This document shows positions 46,201-57,790 of a DNA stretch of 64,000 nt, piece after piece (within the stretch, counting starts at the first letter, position 1; the number at the start of each line of letters is the position of its first letter). The position numbers were made by a program, and so were the translations under genes. The stretch is from Spirometra erinaceieuropaei. Lineage: Eukaryota; Platyhelminthes; Cestoda; Diphyllobothriidea; Diphyllobothriidae. The stretch is taken from NCBI GenBank assembly GCA_902702965.1, contig CACRXP010000143.1:336814-400813 (forward strand), in the 5' to 3' direction. The notes under the pieces are model-generated. The model saw only the letters and a program-made list of their open reading frames with translations. It was not told the DNA's origin and ran no database searches.

Positions 46201-47116
46201 GCATCGAAGACCAGTAATGAAGGTAAACGAAACCAGATGAAATTAACAGGAGTTTACCAGTTAAGGCGTTATAGGATATTTGAGTTGCTAATGCCAGTCG
46301 TAGAAAACACCCGGAAGCTAATTATGGACAGGCTATGCGTAATGATCCCTCCATAGGATACTGAATACGTCGGCCGGGTACGCCGAGCAGAGTAAAAGTA
46401 GTACCAAGAGAATTGTCGCCTAATTTTATGGCATTTGCGCTAAAGATCTGTCACGCATATCGGATGTTGACAATAAACTTGTCAGCCACGTGTTTGATTC
46501 GAGAAAATGCAACATTTTTCTAAAAAAATTTGCAACAGTTTGCAAATTTTCTTGCTGAATGAACGCTGTGCTTTCGCCTCAAGATCACTATAGGATAATG
46601 GACTGTAGAAAACCTAAAGTGCTATCTCAGAATAAGGTAATGGAAGATGATCGGTCCATACGAAAAGTTGCATACAAACAGGCCAATAACTTACAGTTAT
46701 TATGCGCTAGCCATTTTCCGTTGATGCAAAATGCGGTCAAATATAAGAATCCCAAGTGTCTGTATCAATAAGCTAGACGATTGGTTAAGTTACAACCAGC
46801 AGGCGCGTAAACGACGGACTTGTTCCACAACATTTCGTCTCGAAAACTCTCAGACCAGCAACTGCGAGTACTACGGCTCGAAGCTTGTTTCATTACCACA
46901 AAAAACAATTATGAAGGCCTTTTGGAGGAAGTAAATCTATCGGCAACACAAAAGGCGCCGTTAGACGGGGTGTTATTCTAGATTAAATCGATTTTTTTGA
47001 CGGAACTTAGCAGAGATGAACAAATGATAATTTTATCGTCCGAAAACGTGCGATCAACGGTCCTTATGATACCAGGATGCTACAATATAAAAGCCAAGTC
47101 TGTCCTGATAATGGAT
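46201..47116. other. No recognisable gene
   Basis: Short frames without motifs between S1 and R4. Confidence 0.4.
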
Positions 47117-47202
47117 TTTTAAAGGTGGGACCGCAGAACGCACAGACAGAGAGATCAAGTGGTTGTATGCAAAAGAAAAGCTATTGAAAATGCGCGGTTG
47201 TA
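47117..47202 (+). repeat. R4, leader of a telomere-like array
   Basis: 'aggtgggaccgcagaacg', 'gtggttgtatgcaaaagaaa', 'gctattgaaaatgcgcgg' (in parts): the second plus-strand copy of the 27155-27238 leader. Confidence 0.75.
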
Positions 47203-47225
47203 CATTAAATGGTTGAGAAATAGTT

Positions 47226-47380
47226 GCCCTAACCGCTAAGTCTAACCCTAACCCCTAAGTTTAACCACTAATCCTAAACCCTAACGCCCAGCCTTGATCT
47301 ATAATTCTAACCCCTAACCATAACCGCCACCCATAGCCCCTAACCCTTACTCCTAAATCTAGCCCTTCACGCAACCGCAA
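47226..47380 (-). repeat. Degenerate telomere-like array
   Basis: 'ccctaaccgctaagtctaac', 'cctaacccctaagtttaacc' and 'cccctaacccttactcctaa' on the plus strand, directly after R4. Confidence 0.8.
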
Positions 47381-49196
47381 CAGTCTAACAGGTGGGACTA
47401 CCAGACCACATCTTATCGATTTGAGACGTAAACGAAATTTACTAAAGATGGATTAACTTCAAGTCATTCTTATTAAGAAAACAGTTTACATTTGGGCAAA
47501 ATCTGACCTTTCTTGATTTCCAACTAATTTATTACATTATTGAAATTCATAGATGAAAATGTCATATTTATGCTTGATGTGTTGCAAGTACTGATTAATA
47601 TGGTCCCGAAAAGTGAGAAATAAATCTTTTCAGGGAATAGAAAATTCGATCTCGCTTTCAGGAAAACCAGTCATTGTTTTCCAAGAAGAAGGGGTGAATT
47701 CGACTTATAAAATTCTTCTTTGTAAGTTTATGGTATGTTTAATCATTAAGCGTGTCAATAAACCTGTTTGACGGTAGTTTTTTTTTGCCACACCGAGAGA
47801 AACTAAGCCCAGGCAATTTCTAACAGTAGTTGACAATGAAGAATACGAAAATTAACAGGCTAGACAAAAACGGTCCATATGTAAGCCTGACGACGATTTT
47901 TTGCCTCTTAGGATAAAATCTGGCGATTCTATTCACAAACATAAGGATAAAATGGAACCGGAAGTAAACGTTCATCAACGGAAGGCCACGATAAGCCGTT
48001 TTTTGTATAGACAACTTAATAAAAAGCTTTTTTACGTGCTAAGACATATATTGATTCCAGGTCCACGGTTTTAAAGAGTATTAACTTTTGCAATGACGTT
48101 TTACTTTCTGATAAGCCAATGAGGTCGACTCAAGTGGTCAGATACGAAAAAATGCACCAAAAGAGCACATTGTGCGAATTGCAGCCTTCAATAACTGTCA
48201 GCGGTTAGCAATTGAATTCAAGAGTGGCTAATCTAACGGTCGACTATGAACACCATCAACCATTAGGCATTTGACAACATTGCGAAGGGCGTTTTCGGTT
48301 AAAACGACATTCGCTAACGCCGAACGGATGCATAACCCTGCCCGACAATGCTCCTGTCCATCGTTCCAAAAGGTAATCAGACTTCTTAGATAACAGCTAG
48401 CCTCTATGCCTGTGAACTGCAGGCGATTTTTATACCTACTAACAGCCCCGATCTCAATCTGATGGAAAAACCTTTCGCCCTGTCTGAAGGCATTAGCACA
48501 AGGCGAATAAGAACAGTAAGAATAGCCTTATTTATGCTAGATACCCGCATTGAACAATCCATTATAGGCTATGTGGCCACCTCCGTTTCTTAGGGAGGTT
48601 TTGGCCTGGTAAGAGCAGATGGGCAAACAACCAAGTACTGTTTTTTGGATTATCATTATTTTTCATTATTATTTAATGCGTCCCCTTTCCTATAAGCCCT
48701 TGTAGTTTGCGGTCCTGCACCCTACCGTAACCCAAAGCGTTTTTAAAACAGTTGTCAGATAAGAATGCCGCTTTGGGGTCCGCAAAAACCATAAGTCGGT
48801 GTCTGCTATACCAGCAGCATTATAAGAAGTTATGTAACACACACATAAAGTGTAGCAAACTAATGGCATTTAGCTCATTGAATGCGTTAATTACCCTTGT
48901 ATCTACACTGGCCATACGAGTGGACACCGTGACACCCGCCTAAACAAATAAACATTTGTTATCCGCCGACATGACTGGTTGTTTAACACGTGTGCACACG
49001 CACTTGAGTCTAACCACCGATACTGCTGGGGTAATCGCATAAGTAAAAACCAAACAGGCAGAAGAGTCCTCCGCGTTTGTATGTTCTTGTACATAGTATA
49101 AAAATGTGAGCACCCAAAAGTTATATTGACATTATGATTTCTCTGCAAAGCACGATTTATCTATGTGGATATTTATAATTCAGAAGAGAGAGTGGC
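47381..49196. other. No recognisable gene
   Basis: Nothing assignable before the 3' end of the minus-strand PLE at 49197. Confidence 0.45.
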
Positions 49197-49235
49197 GAGT
49201 GAACGTTCCTTTCGGTAAATTCTCATCAGGCCAAT
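49197..49235 (-). ncRNA. Hammerhead-like motif at PLE 3' end (degenerate helices)
   Basis: Minus strand: TTGGC, CTGATGA, GAATTTACC, GAA, then AGGAACGTTC and ACTCGCC. The core has the commonest hammerhead form (CUGAUGA, with a G-C start to helix II), but the 3' partner of helix I is displaced, so folding is doubtful. Confidence 0.4.
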
Positions 49236-49340
49236 ACAGTTACATAGGGTGGGGTACAGTGAGTGAAACAAAAAATCGATAAAAGTTAGGTTTTAAATTA
49301 CAGGCTCGGCAAGAGCGGAAGGGCGCCGAAAGTTGTGTGG

Positions 49341-50180
49341 TTAGTCAACCTTTGACCACGGTAAGCGCGGAGCCTCAACAAGGTTCTTTTGGGCGCATAG
49401 GGTCGGTTTTCGTAACTTTATGGCGGCCGCTTCTGCTGTTGCTAACAGGCGCTGGCCCAGTAGCTTAGGGTAGCTCGAGGGGACCTTGTAAATCACACGA
49501 AATGCTTCGGTGGGGTCCACGCGATGCCCTGAGTCCACTGCATGCGCAAGGATGGCGCTGTCTATTCTCCTAGGTTCACCCTTTGCCAGCCATGCGGGAA
49601 GGTGCTCTCGTATTCTGTTGGAAAGGCGCCGACTCGTACGACCAATATAACCTGCTCCACAGGAGCAAATGAATGAGTATATGCACATTGAGGCGGTCTG
49701 AGGTGGCAGCCTATCCTTGTCTTCTCCGCGTAGAATAGGGTTAGTGGAGAATAATATGCGAACCCTTGCTGCTGGGAAGGTTCCCGAGACAGCTTGGTCA
49801 AGGCGTCTTCTTAGGAGTTCACCTGCAGCGTCTCCTTGGAAGGGGACTTTGAGAAACAACGTTTTCTTTTCGGCGGTTAGTGTGGTGGGTTTTGCCGGTC
49901 GTTCGGCAAGGTTCTTTACAATGAACCTGTCAGGGTACCCATTTTCGCGAAGCAAGTTCTGGATTTTTCTAAGTTCCTCCTCGATACTATCTGTCGAACA
50001 ACTTTTTCTAGCCCTTTGTGCCAAACACCTGACTAGATTCCGTTTTTGTTGGAGAGGTACGAAACTAGCGAAGTTCGTGTATTGTCCAGACCAGGTTTTC
50101 TTTCGATAGACACTCCTTCGGATGCTACCGTCAGATCTCCTGTTGAGAAGAGGTTTAGAAGATGTCCTTCGAGGTTCGAG
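49341..50180 (-). pseudogene. PLE GIY-YIG endonuclease with linker, best-preserved copy
   Basis: The frame is open from about 50180 to the stop at 49341. The in-frame ATG at 50024 gives 227 aa, but homology continues upstream (DGSIRRSVYRKKTWSGQYTN, FASFVPLQQKRNLVRC), so that ATG is internal. Numbered from it: linker with EEELRK (16-20) and NGYPDRF (28-34); FQGDAAGELLRRRL (62-75); GIY half CIYSFICSC (114-122), YIG at 126-128, R129 and R132-133, H141, AHAVDSGH (160-167) and the late glutamate in AEAAAIKL (around E198). C120, C122, H161 and H167 fit the CCHH zinc site described for PLE endonucleases. The domain itself shows no lesion. The RT upstream is broken: past 50180 the similarity (EGHLLNL for the usual LPFLD segment) lies in another frame. 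I see a fossil with an intact nuclease part, not a live gene. Confidence 0.85.
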
Positions 50181-50230
50181 GTTAAACTTAATACATATGA
50201 ATAGCGTGAGGCAACCTGAATCATAAGAAT

Positions 50231-50754
50231 ATGCGTTTTCTCCAGTCTACGCACAAAGCGCTATCAGATTATGCCTGCGGACAGGAAAACAAGTCGCCCA
50301 TGACTTAGTTTTAAGGAGATATGAGATTGCAAAGTAGTTCCCGAAATCGCAACGCCAGGGGCTGGTATGGCGCACACCCCGTGGACAGTAAGGTCGTCTG
50401 TTGAAGTACCTGGTACAAGTTACTTCTCCAACAGACGGCATACCTCACGCTTAGAAAATATCAAAATGTCATTTTTGTCCAGCATACGTCTAAATGGCTG
50501 CTTACGTCGGAAAAAAACCCGTCATTAGGTATAATGCATTCCTAGTTATTCACGCCTTTGTCTACTACCAACGTAGCATGTTGTGCATAGTAATTTTGAT
50601 CCTATAGGTTCTCACATGGCGTGCTTTAAATTATTCAAATTACTCGCACTTTCCCCATTTTACACTATTCAGTCAATTGTAGGAACTGATATGTCGCACT
50701 CAAGATCTTTTCACATCTGGACACATCAATGGGCAACGGCAGGGAGTACAGCCA
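50231..50754. other. Possible decayed PLE RT upstream part, otherwise nothing
   Basis: The remaining RT should lie here on the minus strand, but I could not recover the YVDD region. The frame 50247-50441 shows no clear RT motif. Confidence 0.3.
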
Positions 50755-51140
50755 TATTAACTTGAGCTAACCTGTGTACTGTGTCCTGCATTGAATTATG
50801 TTGAAAAGGGCTTTACGGGTGAGGCAAGACACGTAGGACAGAGAACGAAAAATAAACTTCTGCTGAGGGTCTCCTCGTACGCCAGCAATTAAAAAAACAG
50901 TAAGCGCGATAATTAACAAGTAAAAAAATCAATTTTCAAAAAATAACAGACTGAACTAATCGCTGCTGGTAGGTTTTTAGTTAGTCAGGTAGGCAAGGAA
51001 ATTTCGACCAATAGAAACTATTAATAGTAAGTTATGTTTACAGTCACGCTGGATTTTTTTGTACATTTTGGAGTTACTAGCTTCGTAGGATCCTACACCT
51101 TACCGTTACCTTTAGTTTTTTGAACTCTAAGCTGTATTGA
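50755..51140 (+). repeat. R2 dispersed direct repeat, copy 1
   Basis: Matches 57375-57790 in order: 'gagctaacctgtgtactgtg', 'aagggctttacgggtgaggc', 'gagggtctcctcgtacgc', 'gcgcgataattaac', 'tcaattttcaaaaaataa', 'taggatcctacacc'. Mostly substitutions, roughly two thirds identical by eye. No coding frame is conserved between the copies. Confidence 0.7.
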
Positions 51141-54100
51141 CATTTTAAATGCGGTAAGTAATCGATGTCTTCTTTCCAGCTAAATTTATGCTTTGGCAGG
51201 ACTGACTGATAGGTGCCCATCTAATATTACTTATTATTCCGTGATTTGAATTGATCTTCTTTTGCGAAATCCAATACTAGTTTTTTTCACGCGAGTGAAA
51301 CAAATGTAACCCACTATTGGGACAATCGCTTTCGCATTGTAAAGTACATTACTTCCGAGTTTATTTGAGTAAAAGGCTGTCTATGGTACAGACTCAAGAG
51401 CAAGCAGCTTCTTAAACGACTCTGCTAATGATATTTGTTTTCATCCGGGCAATATTTTACATTATTCACGATAGTTCAACTCACAAGTGTCACACGTTCA
51501 TACCGCAGGTTCACGACGGTGGTGATGCTCTTCACGCAACCCTTAAATTACAGTTTCTTTGTCGCTCGCAGGCAATAGATTGGTTCTTGGGAATTCTACC
51601 TATAAAATTTTTAATATACACAGAATAACGAAATGGGCGCAAAGTTTCCCTTTTTCGCGCGTTGAATTTATTCCCAATTAAAAAACCTTCTCGACAAATT
51701 AGTCAATCTGGTCTCTCCCCCACAAGGCCAGCATTCTCGCTAGCATCAGCCTTGAAATCCTCCTAAATTAAAAACAACTGGAATGGTTATGCAGTGTTTT
51801 ACCATCTTTGAAATTGCAACCTGACCAATGGTTGCCACTGATATATAATTAGCATACACGAAAAACTTATTTAAATGCATTGGACACCTGGACAGCAGAT
51901 AATGAGAGAGTAAGTAAACAGGATTAGGACCAGAAGGCACTTAAAAATGCGGACGCTTAATTTCCAGTGAAGTCTGCATTTAATTTACGGTGAATGGTTT
52001 TTAATCAGTTTTTGCATGTGGTTTTATAAGTATGCAGAAAATATGCGGTAGATAATGCTAAGAAACAACGGAAAGATTCTCGTAGAAGGTATTAGTGCAT
52101 GACGTAGCAAAGGATTGACTTAATATTCGTCTTCTCAATTTCACTAGGAAGGCACTGTTTAGAGACGAATCGTGGTATTTTAAGCATAGCGCATAGATGC
52201 AAAGTAAACAATGACTTCTACATAGATATATGCAACGACTGCAAAATTACTGGGATATTTCAAGCCCACTATTCCAATGAAAGTAAGTAGGTACTTCAGT
52301 ATTCCAATTTCAGCCGGCATTGACAATTAAAACGCTGTTAATCTGTAAACTTACACTCCCAATAATCCCTTCTATGTAGGGATCTATCAGAACCGCTCTT
52401 ATATCCACGACTTTTTAAATAATTCGTCGATTAAAATCATGTTTATTATATGTATGTCGGTAAGTGTAGTATACTTTGCAATTCTCTTAATATAATTATC
52501 TTTTTTCAAATAATTGACTTTAAAAACGCATCTCTGCTGTTGAGGCCGACATGAGGTGCAGGACGATTGACTGAATTCAAGTAGCAACTTAAGACTTGTT
52601 TCATTATATGGCCTCTCTGGCTGTTTGAAAGACATCCACAAGTCACCTTCGCCCAGGGGACTTATTCGTCTGAATGACGTTTCTCCTAACGACGCTGGCT
52701 GAAGATTGAAAACAAATTCCACAATAAACAACACCTGTCAGGACGATAAACCAAAACCGTTTTTATTTCTAAAAAACCCATTCCAGACGAATCAAGTGTT
52801 TTACCGCAGTCGTAGAAAAGACAAGCAGTTCACGATTCAGGTTCGAAGCTTCAGGGCGCATTATGAAAGCAGGGTAAAGACTGTGTAAATTAAATCTGTT
52901 TTTTCCTTCACTCAGCCACAAAATTCCTACAACTCGCTCATTAGCAATTAATTTCGTTTGCAGTGTCGTCCTCTTGCTTCTGCGAAAATTCACAGACAGT
53001 AGTAACATTGTTGCCGGTTAACTGTTTCTTTTGAAAACGCAAAACTAAATTTTCTTCAAAAATAAGGAGATAATAGCCACGCTGGTCGATTTTTGATTGC
53101 AGTTTAGTTTAAAACCAACAGCAATTGTACTGTGAATGTCCATGTTTCTCCATCGTTTTGCATCGTGTTTGATCGACCACGGAGGAATTCAGCCCGCTGG
53201 AAGGTATTTACTCTGTTCAACGAATTGATCGTCCCAGGATTGCTCCTACTTTTGCATCTGTCCGGGACCAAAAAATAAGCATAATTCCGAAAGTCGAAAA
53301 TGCCCCTCCTAGTTCATAATGGAATATATTAAACAGAGGATCGCTTTGCTGTTAGGACTGCTCTTAATTCATATTAGCACGTCAGATGCTCTGTCTTCGT
53401 TTGACGAGCCCCATGCAGGACATCAACAGCAGGCTTTTAAAATTAAGCCGCAATTTTTCCTGCTTTCTGCTGACATAAAAAAATGTCTAACTCGTAGTTC
53501 ACGAGACCAACTTTAATTTATAATACGCTGATTTTTGCCCTCCTGCGTTTGGTTGAACTACACTCGTGAAGTCATCGGCACACTATGCTGCGTCGTTTTA
53601 AAGGAAGCAAAGTCTGGCGGAAATTTTAAAACTCACTCAATAGTTACTCTTTATAATGTTGACAATTGCAGTTTTCGGCCAGTAAGTAACTCTTGGAAAT
53701 TTTGGGCGTTATTTATTTTGCTTACCAACACTTATCTACAGTGAATCGAAGCCTATTTTGCTAGAGCTTTTGTGGGGATATGTTCAAAATAAAGCGTACT
53801 TTCTACCTTATGGTCTTACGCGTTCAAGTCAGTATTTCATGGACTTAAAATTGCATAAATTCTCCAGTATTTGCTTTCTGTGCCAGGAGCCTCTCTTCTG
53901 ACAAACCCTAAATAATCAGAAAATTAATTTTTCTAACGAATAACAAATAAGTATATGTGAACCTGCTGCTCTTAATAACGGAGAGATGACCTGGTTGCTC
54001 CAATGGGAAACAAAACGGCCCTTTGGATTGAAGGCTCAAATAACCTTTCGTTTTTTGAGATCTAACAATTTAACCAGAGCTGGAGACCGTTAGTCAACTG

Positions 54101-54724
54101 TCTGGAGCCAATGCATCAACTTTAAAGAATAATTAAGCACCTTTTGCCAACTGACGTGGCAGTGTGCTGAAATGCATGTTCCTTTTAGTGCGTTAAAACG
54201 GCTTTCAAACTGACGGCTGGCATGGCCTTCTGAAGTAGCCGAGTTGTTATACTCTTCTTTCATGTGCCGTGTGCGTTCTTTCACTCAGTCTCCAGCTAAA
54301 TTTACGTTAATATGTCTAGTTTTTTGGCTACTTGGGAGTTTACTGTCGACAGATATGATACATTTGCTGAGTTTGCTGTGTTTTCAAAGCTAGAAACAGT
54401 TGTTGTACATAAACCGCAAATGGCACTCACTTTTAGGCTTTGAACAATCAGGTGACTGACCGCTTTTTTCTATCAGCAATTTTTAACTGAAGTCCAGGGT
54501 AGGCACTGCATGAGTAGAACTTGAATGCTTAGTGTGCAACCGTTCATGAAGAAGACTCTCTGATGTCGCCACATTTTCTTGTCTCATAGATTTGGTTTTC
54601 ACCTACTTAACATCCAATAAATAGGCTGCTACCTCCTATTTTCCGCCCACCTCCTGCTTATAGGATTTTGGACGTATGAAATATCTACAGGACATGATTA
54701 CTGAAAAAAGCCAAAAAACAAATG
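51141..54724. other. No recognisable gene
   Basis: AT-rich, frames up to 111 codons (52399-52734), none with a motif. Confidence 0.45.
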
Positions 54725-54850
54725 AAGTGACCGTTCCTCGCCTAGTAACCATCAGCCGGCCTTACCCAGCACAGGATTTGAAAAACCCGGATTCGAAGCA
54801 GAAGTCTTGAGTCATGTAGCCGAAACTTCCTCTCCCCAGCTTTTAAACTA
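54725..54850 (-). repeat. Possible S1 fragment
   Basis: 'tagtaaccatcagccggcc', 'ttacccagcac' and 'cccggattcgaagc' recall the reverse S1 body and B box (compare 4080-4146). The A box is not clear. Confidence 0.35.
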
Positions 54851-55544
54851 AGTCGCTTTTACCCTCTTGCTCTTAATTTGGACTATCAAATATTTCAGCA
54901 TCTCAGTTGCTACTTCTGTTGTGGGGCCTTTTCCTCTTGATTTGCATATTTTACGTACATAAAGTCTCATATCATGCAAATCTAACAGCGACTTAGAACT
55001 GAAACATTTCTACTAGAAAAACTATATTTGGGTTTTTATAAACCCCTCTTAATTTTCGAATAACTATTAATCCAATTTGCGGTTGGACTGGCAAGAAACG
55101 CCAACATTTCCCTTGTCCTATTGAGCTTATAAAAATGATTACTTAGAGTAGATCACGTCGAATTTTTTATAGGCAGTATCATTGAAAATCGAAATATTAT
55201 GCTATATGAAACAAATCTCCACGACATTAGAACAATCTCATAATTATGAACTGTTGCTTAACCGAACAAACACTTTGTAAGACATGACATTTGATAAAAC
55301 GTAAATTTACTCAAAGCGCATATGAGATATACTATGTCCATATATGTTTTCTGTAAATATATATTTGCCTTATGAGGTTATTGAAAAAAAGAATACAGAG
55401 AAGCAATGCATTCAAAAGAAATCATGATAGCAGAACTTACATGCTCTAGTTTTTCGTGATATATCACAGCACTATTTGTGTCATCTTTTTATTTTGATGA
55501 CCGGTTTCAGTTATTTTATATTGACCAAACTGTGAAAAACTCGT
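54851..55544. other. No recognisable gene
   Basis: AT-rich flank of the S2 palindrome. Confidence 0.4.
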
Positions 55545-55625
55545 AGCCTCGATGGAACCCGAACCCACGCAGTAAGTGGAAGGCTTTAGCACAGCAAACG
55601 CTCTAACCACCTGAGCTACGAGGCC
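55545..55625 (-). pseudogene. tRNA-like sequence, left arm of S2
   Basis: Minus strand: acceptor strands GGCCTCG (55619-55625) and CGAGGCT (55545-55551) pair over seven positions with one G-T. The A box TAGCTCAGGTGG (55607-55618) is perfect and the B box GGTTCGGGTTCC (55554-55565) is close to consensus. D and T stems form, but the anticodon stem pairs badly and the anticodon cannot be fixed (GTG or TGC depending on register), and the variable region is long. So this is the promoter head of a SINE-like repeat, not a functional tRNA. A scanner may call it a low-scoring tRNA. Confidence 0.8.
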
Positions 55626-55923
55626 CCGCCGGACGATGCGGGTTTAATCACATTTGGGTCACGTTACCCGCCCAACCTGCTGCATCGTCTGGAATCCACC
55701 ATATCTGATACAGTAAGTTGGGTCAGTATGAATTAATTAAAATCTGTCAAGCATATCTGATTTACGTGAACCTGGCAGTCCTCTGGGGGATCCCAGGTCA
55801 ATTACTAAGGAAATCCTGTTTGGGCAGTCAACTTACTGTATTGCATTTGGCGGATTCCAGAACTTGCAGTAGTTTGGGCGAGTAACTGAACATAAATGGG
55901 ATCAAACTCGCGTCGTACCGTGG

Positions 55924-56004
55924 GCTCTCGTAGCTTAGGTGGTTTGAGCGTTAGTTGTGCTAGAGTCTTCTACTTACTTTTGTGATTTGAATTCTACCGA
56001 GATT
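55924..56004 (+). pseudogene. tRNA-like sequence, right arm of S2
   Basis: Plus strand: A box TAGCTTAGGTGG (55931-55942) and a weakened B box GATTTGAATTC (55984-55994). Acceptor strands GCTCTCG and CGAGATT still pair mostly. It is the more diverged partner of 55545-55625. Confidence 0.65.
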
Positions 56005-56209
56005 CCGATTTTTTCCCAGATGGGTCAATATGCGTTTTTTAAAAAATCCCCTAAACATGCATAAATTTATTTAACCAATTTCAATAAGACGGACAGAAAG
56101 CTTTTCTGTACATGTCGTGATTGGGTAGTTCATCCGACGGGTTTGTAGGACGTGCTTATTCCATTACGACATTAAGGTTGGCGGCAGTCTTACAGCGGCA
56201 ACTACTGCT

Positions 56210-56370
56210 GCAGAAAAAAACCGTCAAAGACATAGAGACTAGCAGAGACGTTTCTGGCTTACGAACAGTCATCGGCCAGTCACGCCTCAGCTTTAGCAAA
56301 CGGGAACTCCGAGCTTACATTCTTCGGTCATCGGATGCCGAGGCCGAATTTAAGCCACGGATCTGGTGTT
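56210..56370 (-). repeat. S1 element, diverged
   Basis: Minus strand: a head starting CCGTGGCTTAAATTCGG, then the body GACTGGCCGATGACTG and TTCGTAAGCCAGAAACG. The body pattern equals that of 4060-4125. The 88-codon plus-strand frame over it (56121-56387) is therefore a by-product. Confidence 0.55.
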
Positions 56371-57374
56371 CTGAGTACTATGTTTAGAAATAGGAAATGC
56401 AGTGAGAGGGGTCATTGACTGCCTAGATTACGAAACATGTGTTTCTCAGTGGTAAACTCCGTCCGCGCACAAGGGGGTACTCGGCTGTCTCAGCAAGCTG
56501 CACGAACTATTGTTCCCTGACTTAGCTTTTTCAGGGTTTAACGCCTACTAGTTCGTTCCCTCATTCGCTATTCGGAAAACCGTCTTATGGAAATACGTAG
56601 ACGGTTGTTCTTTAGAACCCTATATCTTGGTGACTACCAGTGGTTAAAAACCAGTGGGCACAAATGTCCTCATAAAACGAACACTGATATGTCAGCTCAG
56701 TTCGTCTGTTTTGCTATTTCCACATATGCTTGTGCGAAACATAAATTGGTGACACAAAATTGGCTTTTTCAGTTGATCGTGTGCCACACCTGATACGGTG
56801 GCAGCATTCAAAAGGCGCTCCATTGTTTGCAAACAATGCTAAGCCTGTCTTTCAAATGATCAGCAACTCCGTCATCAGCAAAGGTTCCGATCTTTCCTGC
56901 ACGAACCTGCTTTTATGAAACCATGTTCACATATATTTCAATGCTCTTATCTGATTCACTTGTTCCGCGTGCAGTTCGGCGGATAGTGAGCAATGAAAAT
57001 GTCAGAGAATACGATTGATACTCATTTCAGCCTTGCCTATTAGAAAGAGGCTGCGAGAGTTGGACTGGCATTTGTTCCCGAAAAGACAAATATTTTGGCC
57101 ACAACTCGTTCCTTCTACGCAGATGACTAACGTCGAACGGAAATGCCTACTTCAGGCTCATTGCGTAAATTAATACGAAAAAGGTAATTTGTAAAAATGA
57201 CTAGTTATTTTCGAGGAGACTTATTAAGGCAGTCGATTGAAAAAACTGTTTATATGTGTAAGAATTATGTTGATCGCGTTTAAGGCAATCGTGTCCGCAT
57301 ACGCTTCAACTATCGAATGCGCGAGCATTCATTATCTGTCGTTTATATAAAACGCAATAGTAAGATATAGGACC
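56371..57374. other. No recognisable gene
   Basis: Nothing assignable between S1 and R2. Confidence 0.4.
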
Positions 57375-57790
57375 CCCAACTAACTAGAGCTGACCTGTGG
57401 ACCGTGTCATACGCTGAACGCTGTTAGAAGGGCTTTTACGCATGGGACAACACACGCGGTAGAGAGCAAGACTACACAAAAAATTGGCATATTTCTGCCG
57501 GAGGTCTCATTGTACGCTGTCATTTGGCAAAGGAAGCGAGCACGATAATTAACGAAAAAACGAAGATCAATTTTCAAAAAATAATGGACTTTGAATAAAG
57601 GGCCGCTTGTAAGTCTAAATTTAGTCCGAAAAGGGAAGGACATTTCAGACAATGGGAACGATGAATAATAAATATTGTCTGCAGGCCCACTGAATTGAGG
57701 GGTACGTTATTGTTGTAGTTGCTATCAACATGTAGGTCCTACACCGTATTGTTAACAAACAAAGAACCCTTCGAATTTTTGTAAAAAACG
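57375..57790 (+). repeat. R2 dispersed direct repeat, copy 2
   Basis: 'gagctgacctgtggaccgtg', 'aagggcttttacgcatggg', 'ggaggtctcattgtacgc', 'gcacgataattaacg', 'tcaattttcaaaaaataatg' and 'taggtcctacaccgta' in the order of 50755-51140. Confidence 0.7.

Larger units (their letters stand above)
49197..50230 (-). mobile_element. 5'-truncated Penelope-like element (PLE-A subtype), minus strand
   Basis: Holds the last part of the RT (near 50100-50180), the linker, a complete-looking GIY-YIG domain and a ~100-base 3' untranslated part. It ends with the conserved PLE-A terminus (CTGTATTGGCCTGATGAG on the minus strand). The protein differs clearly from the 2298 and 21302 copies and is closest to 34740-35400, so at least two PLE-A subtypes are present. 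Confidence 0.8.
55545..56004. repeat. S2: fold-back element with tRNA-like arms
   Basis: Left arm 55545-55721 and right arm 55829-56004 are inverted copies (about three bases in four identical) around a 107-base spacer. Each arm has a tRNA-like sequence at its outer end, reading inward toward the spacer, followed by a ~95-base body ('gtctggaatccacc' and 'acagtaagttg' in the left arm, 'gttctggaatccgcc' and 'acagtaagttg' in the reversed right arm). It is a pair of tRNA-headed SINE-like units joined tail to tail. The left arm is the better preserved one. Confidence 0.85.

Noticed and set aside
55545..55625. Functional tRNA gene
   Set aside because: Promoter boxes and acceptor stem are good, but the anticodon stem is badly paired, the anticodon is ambiguous, and a mirrored second copy shows it is a repeat.
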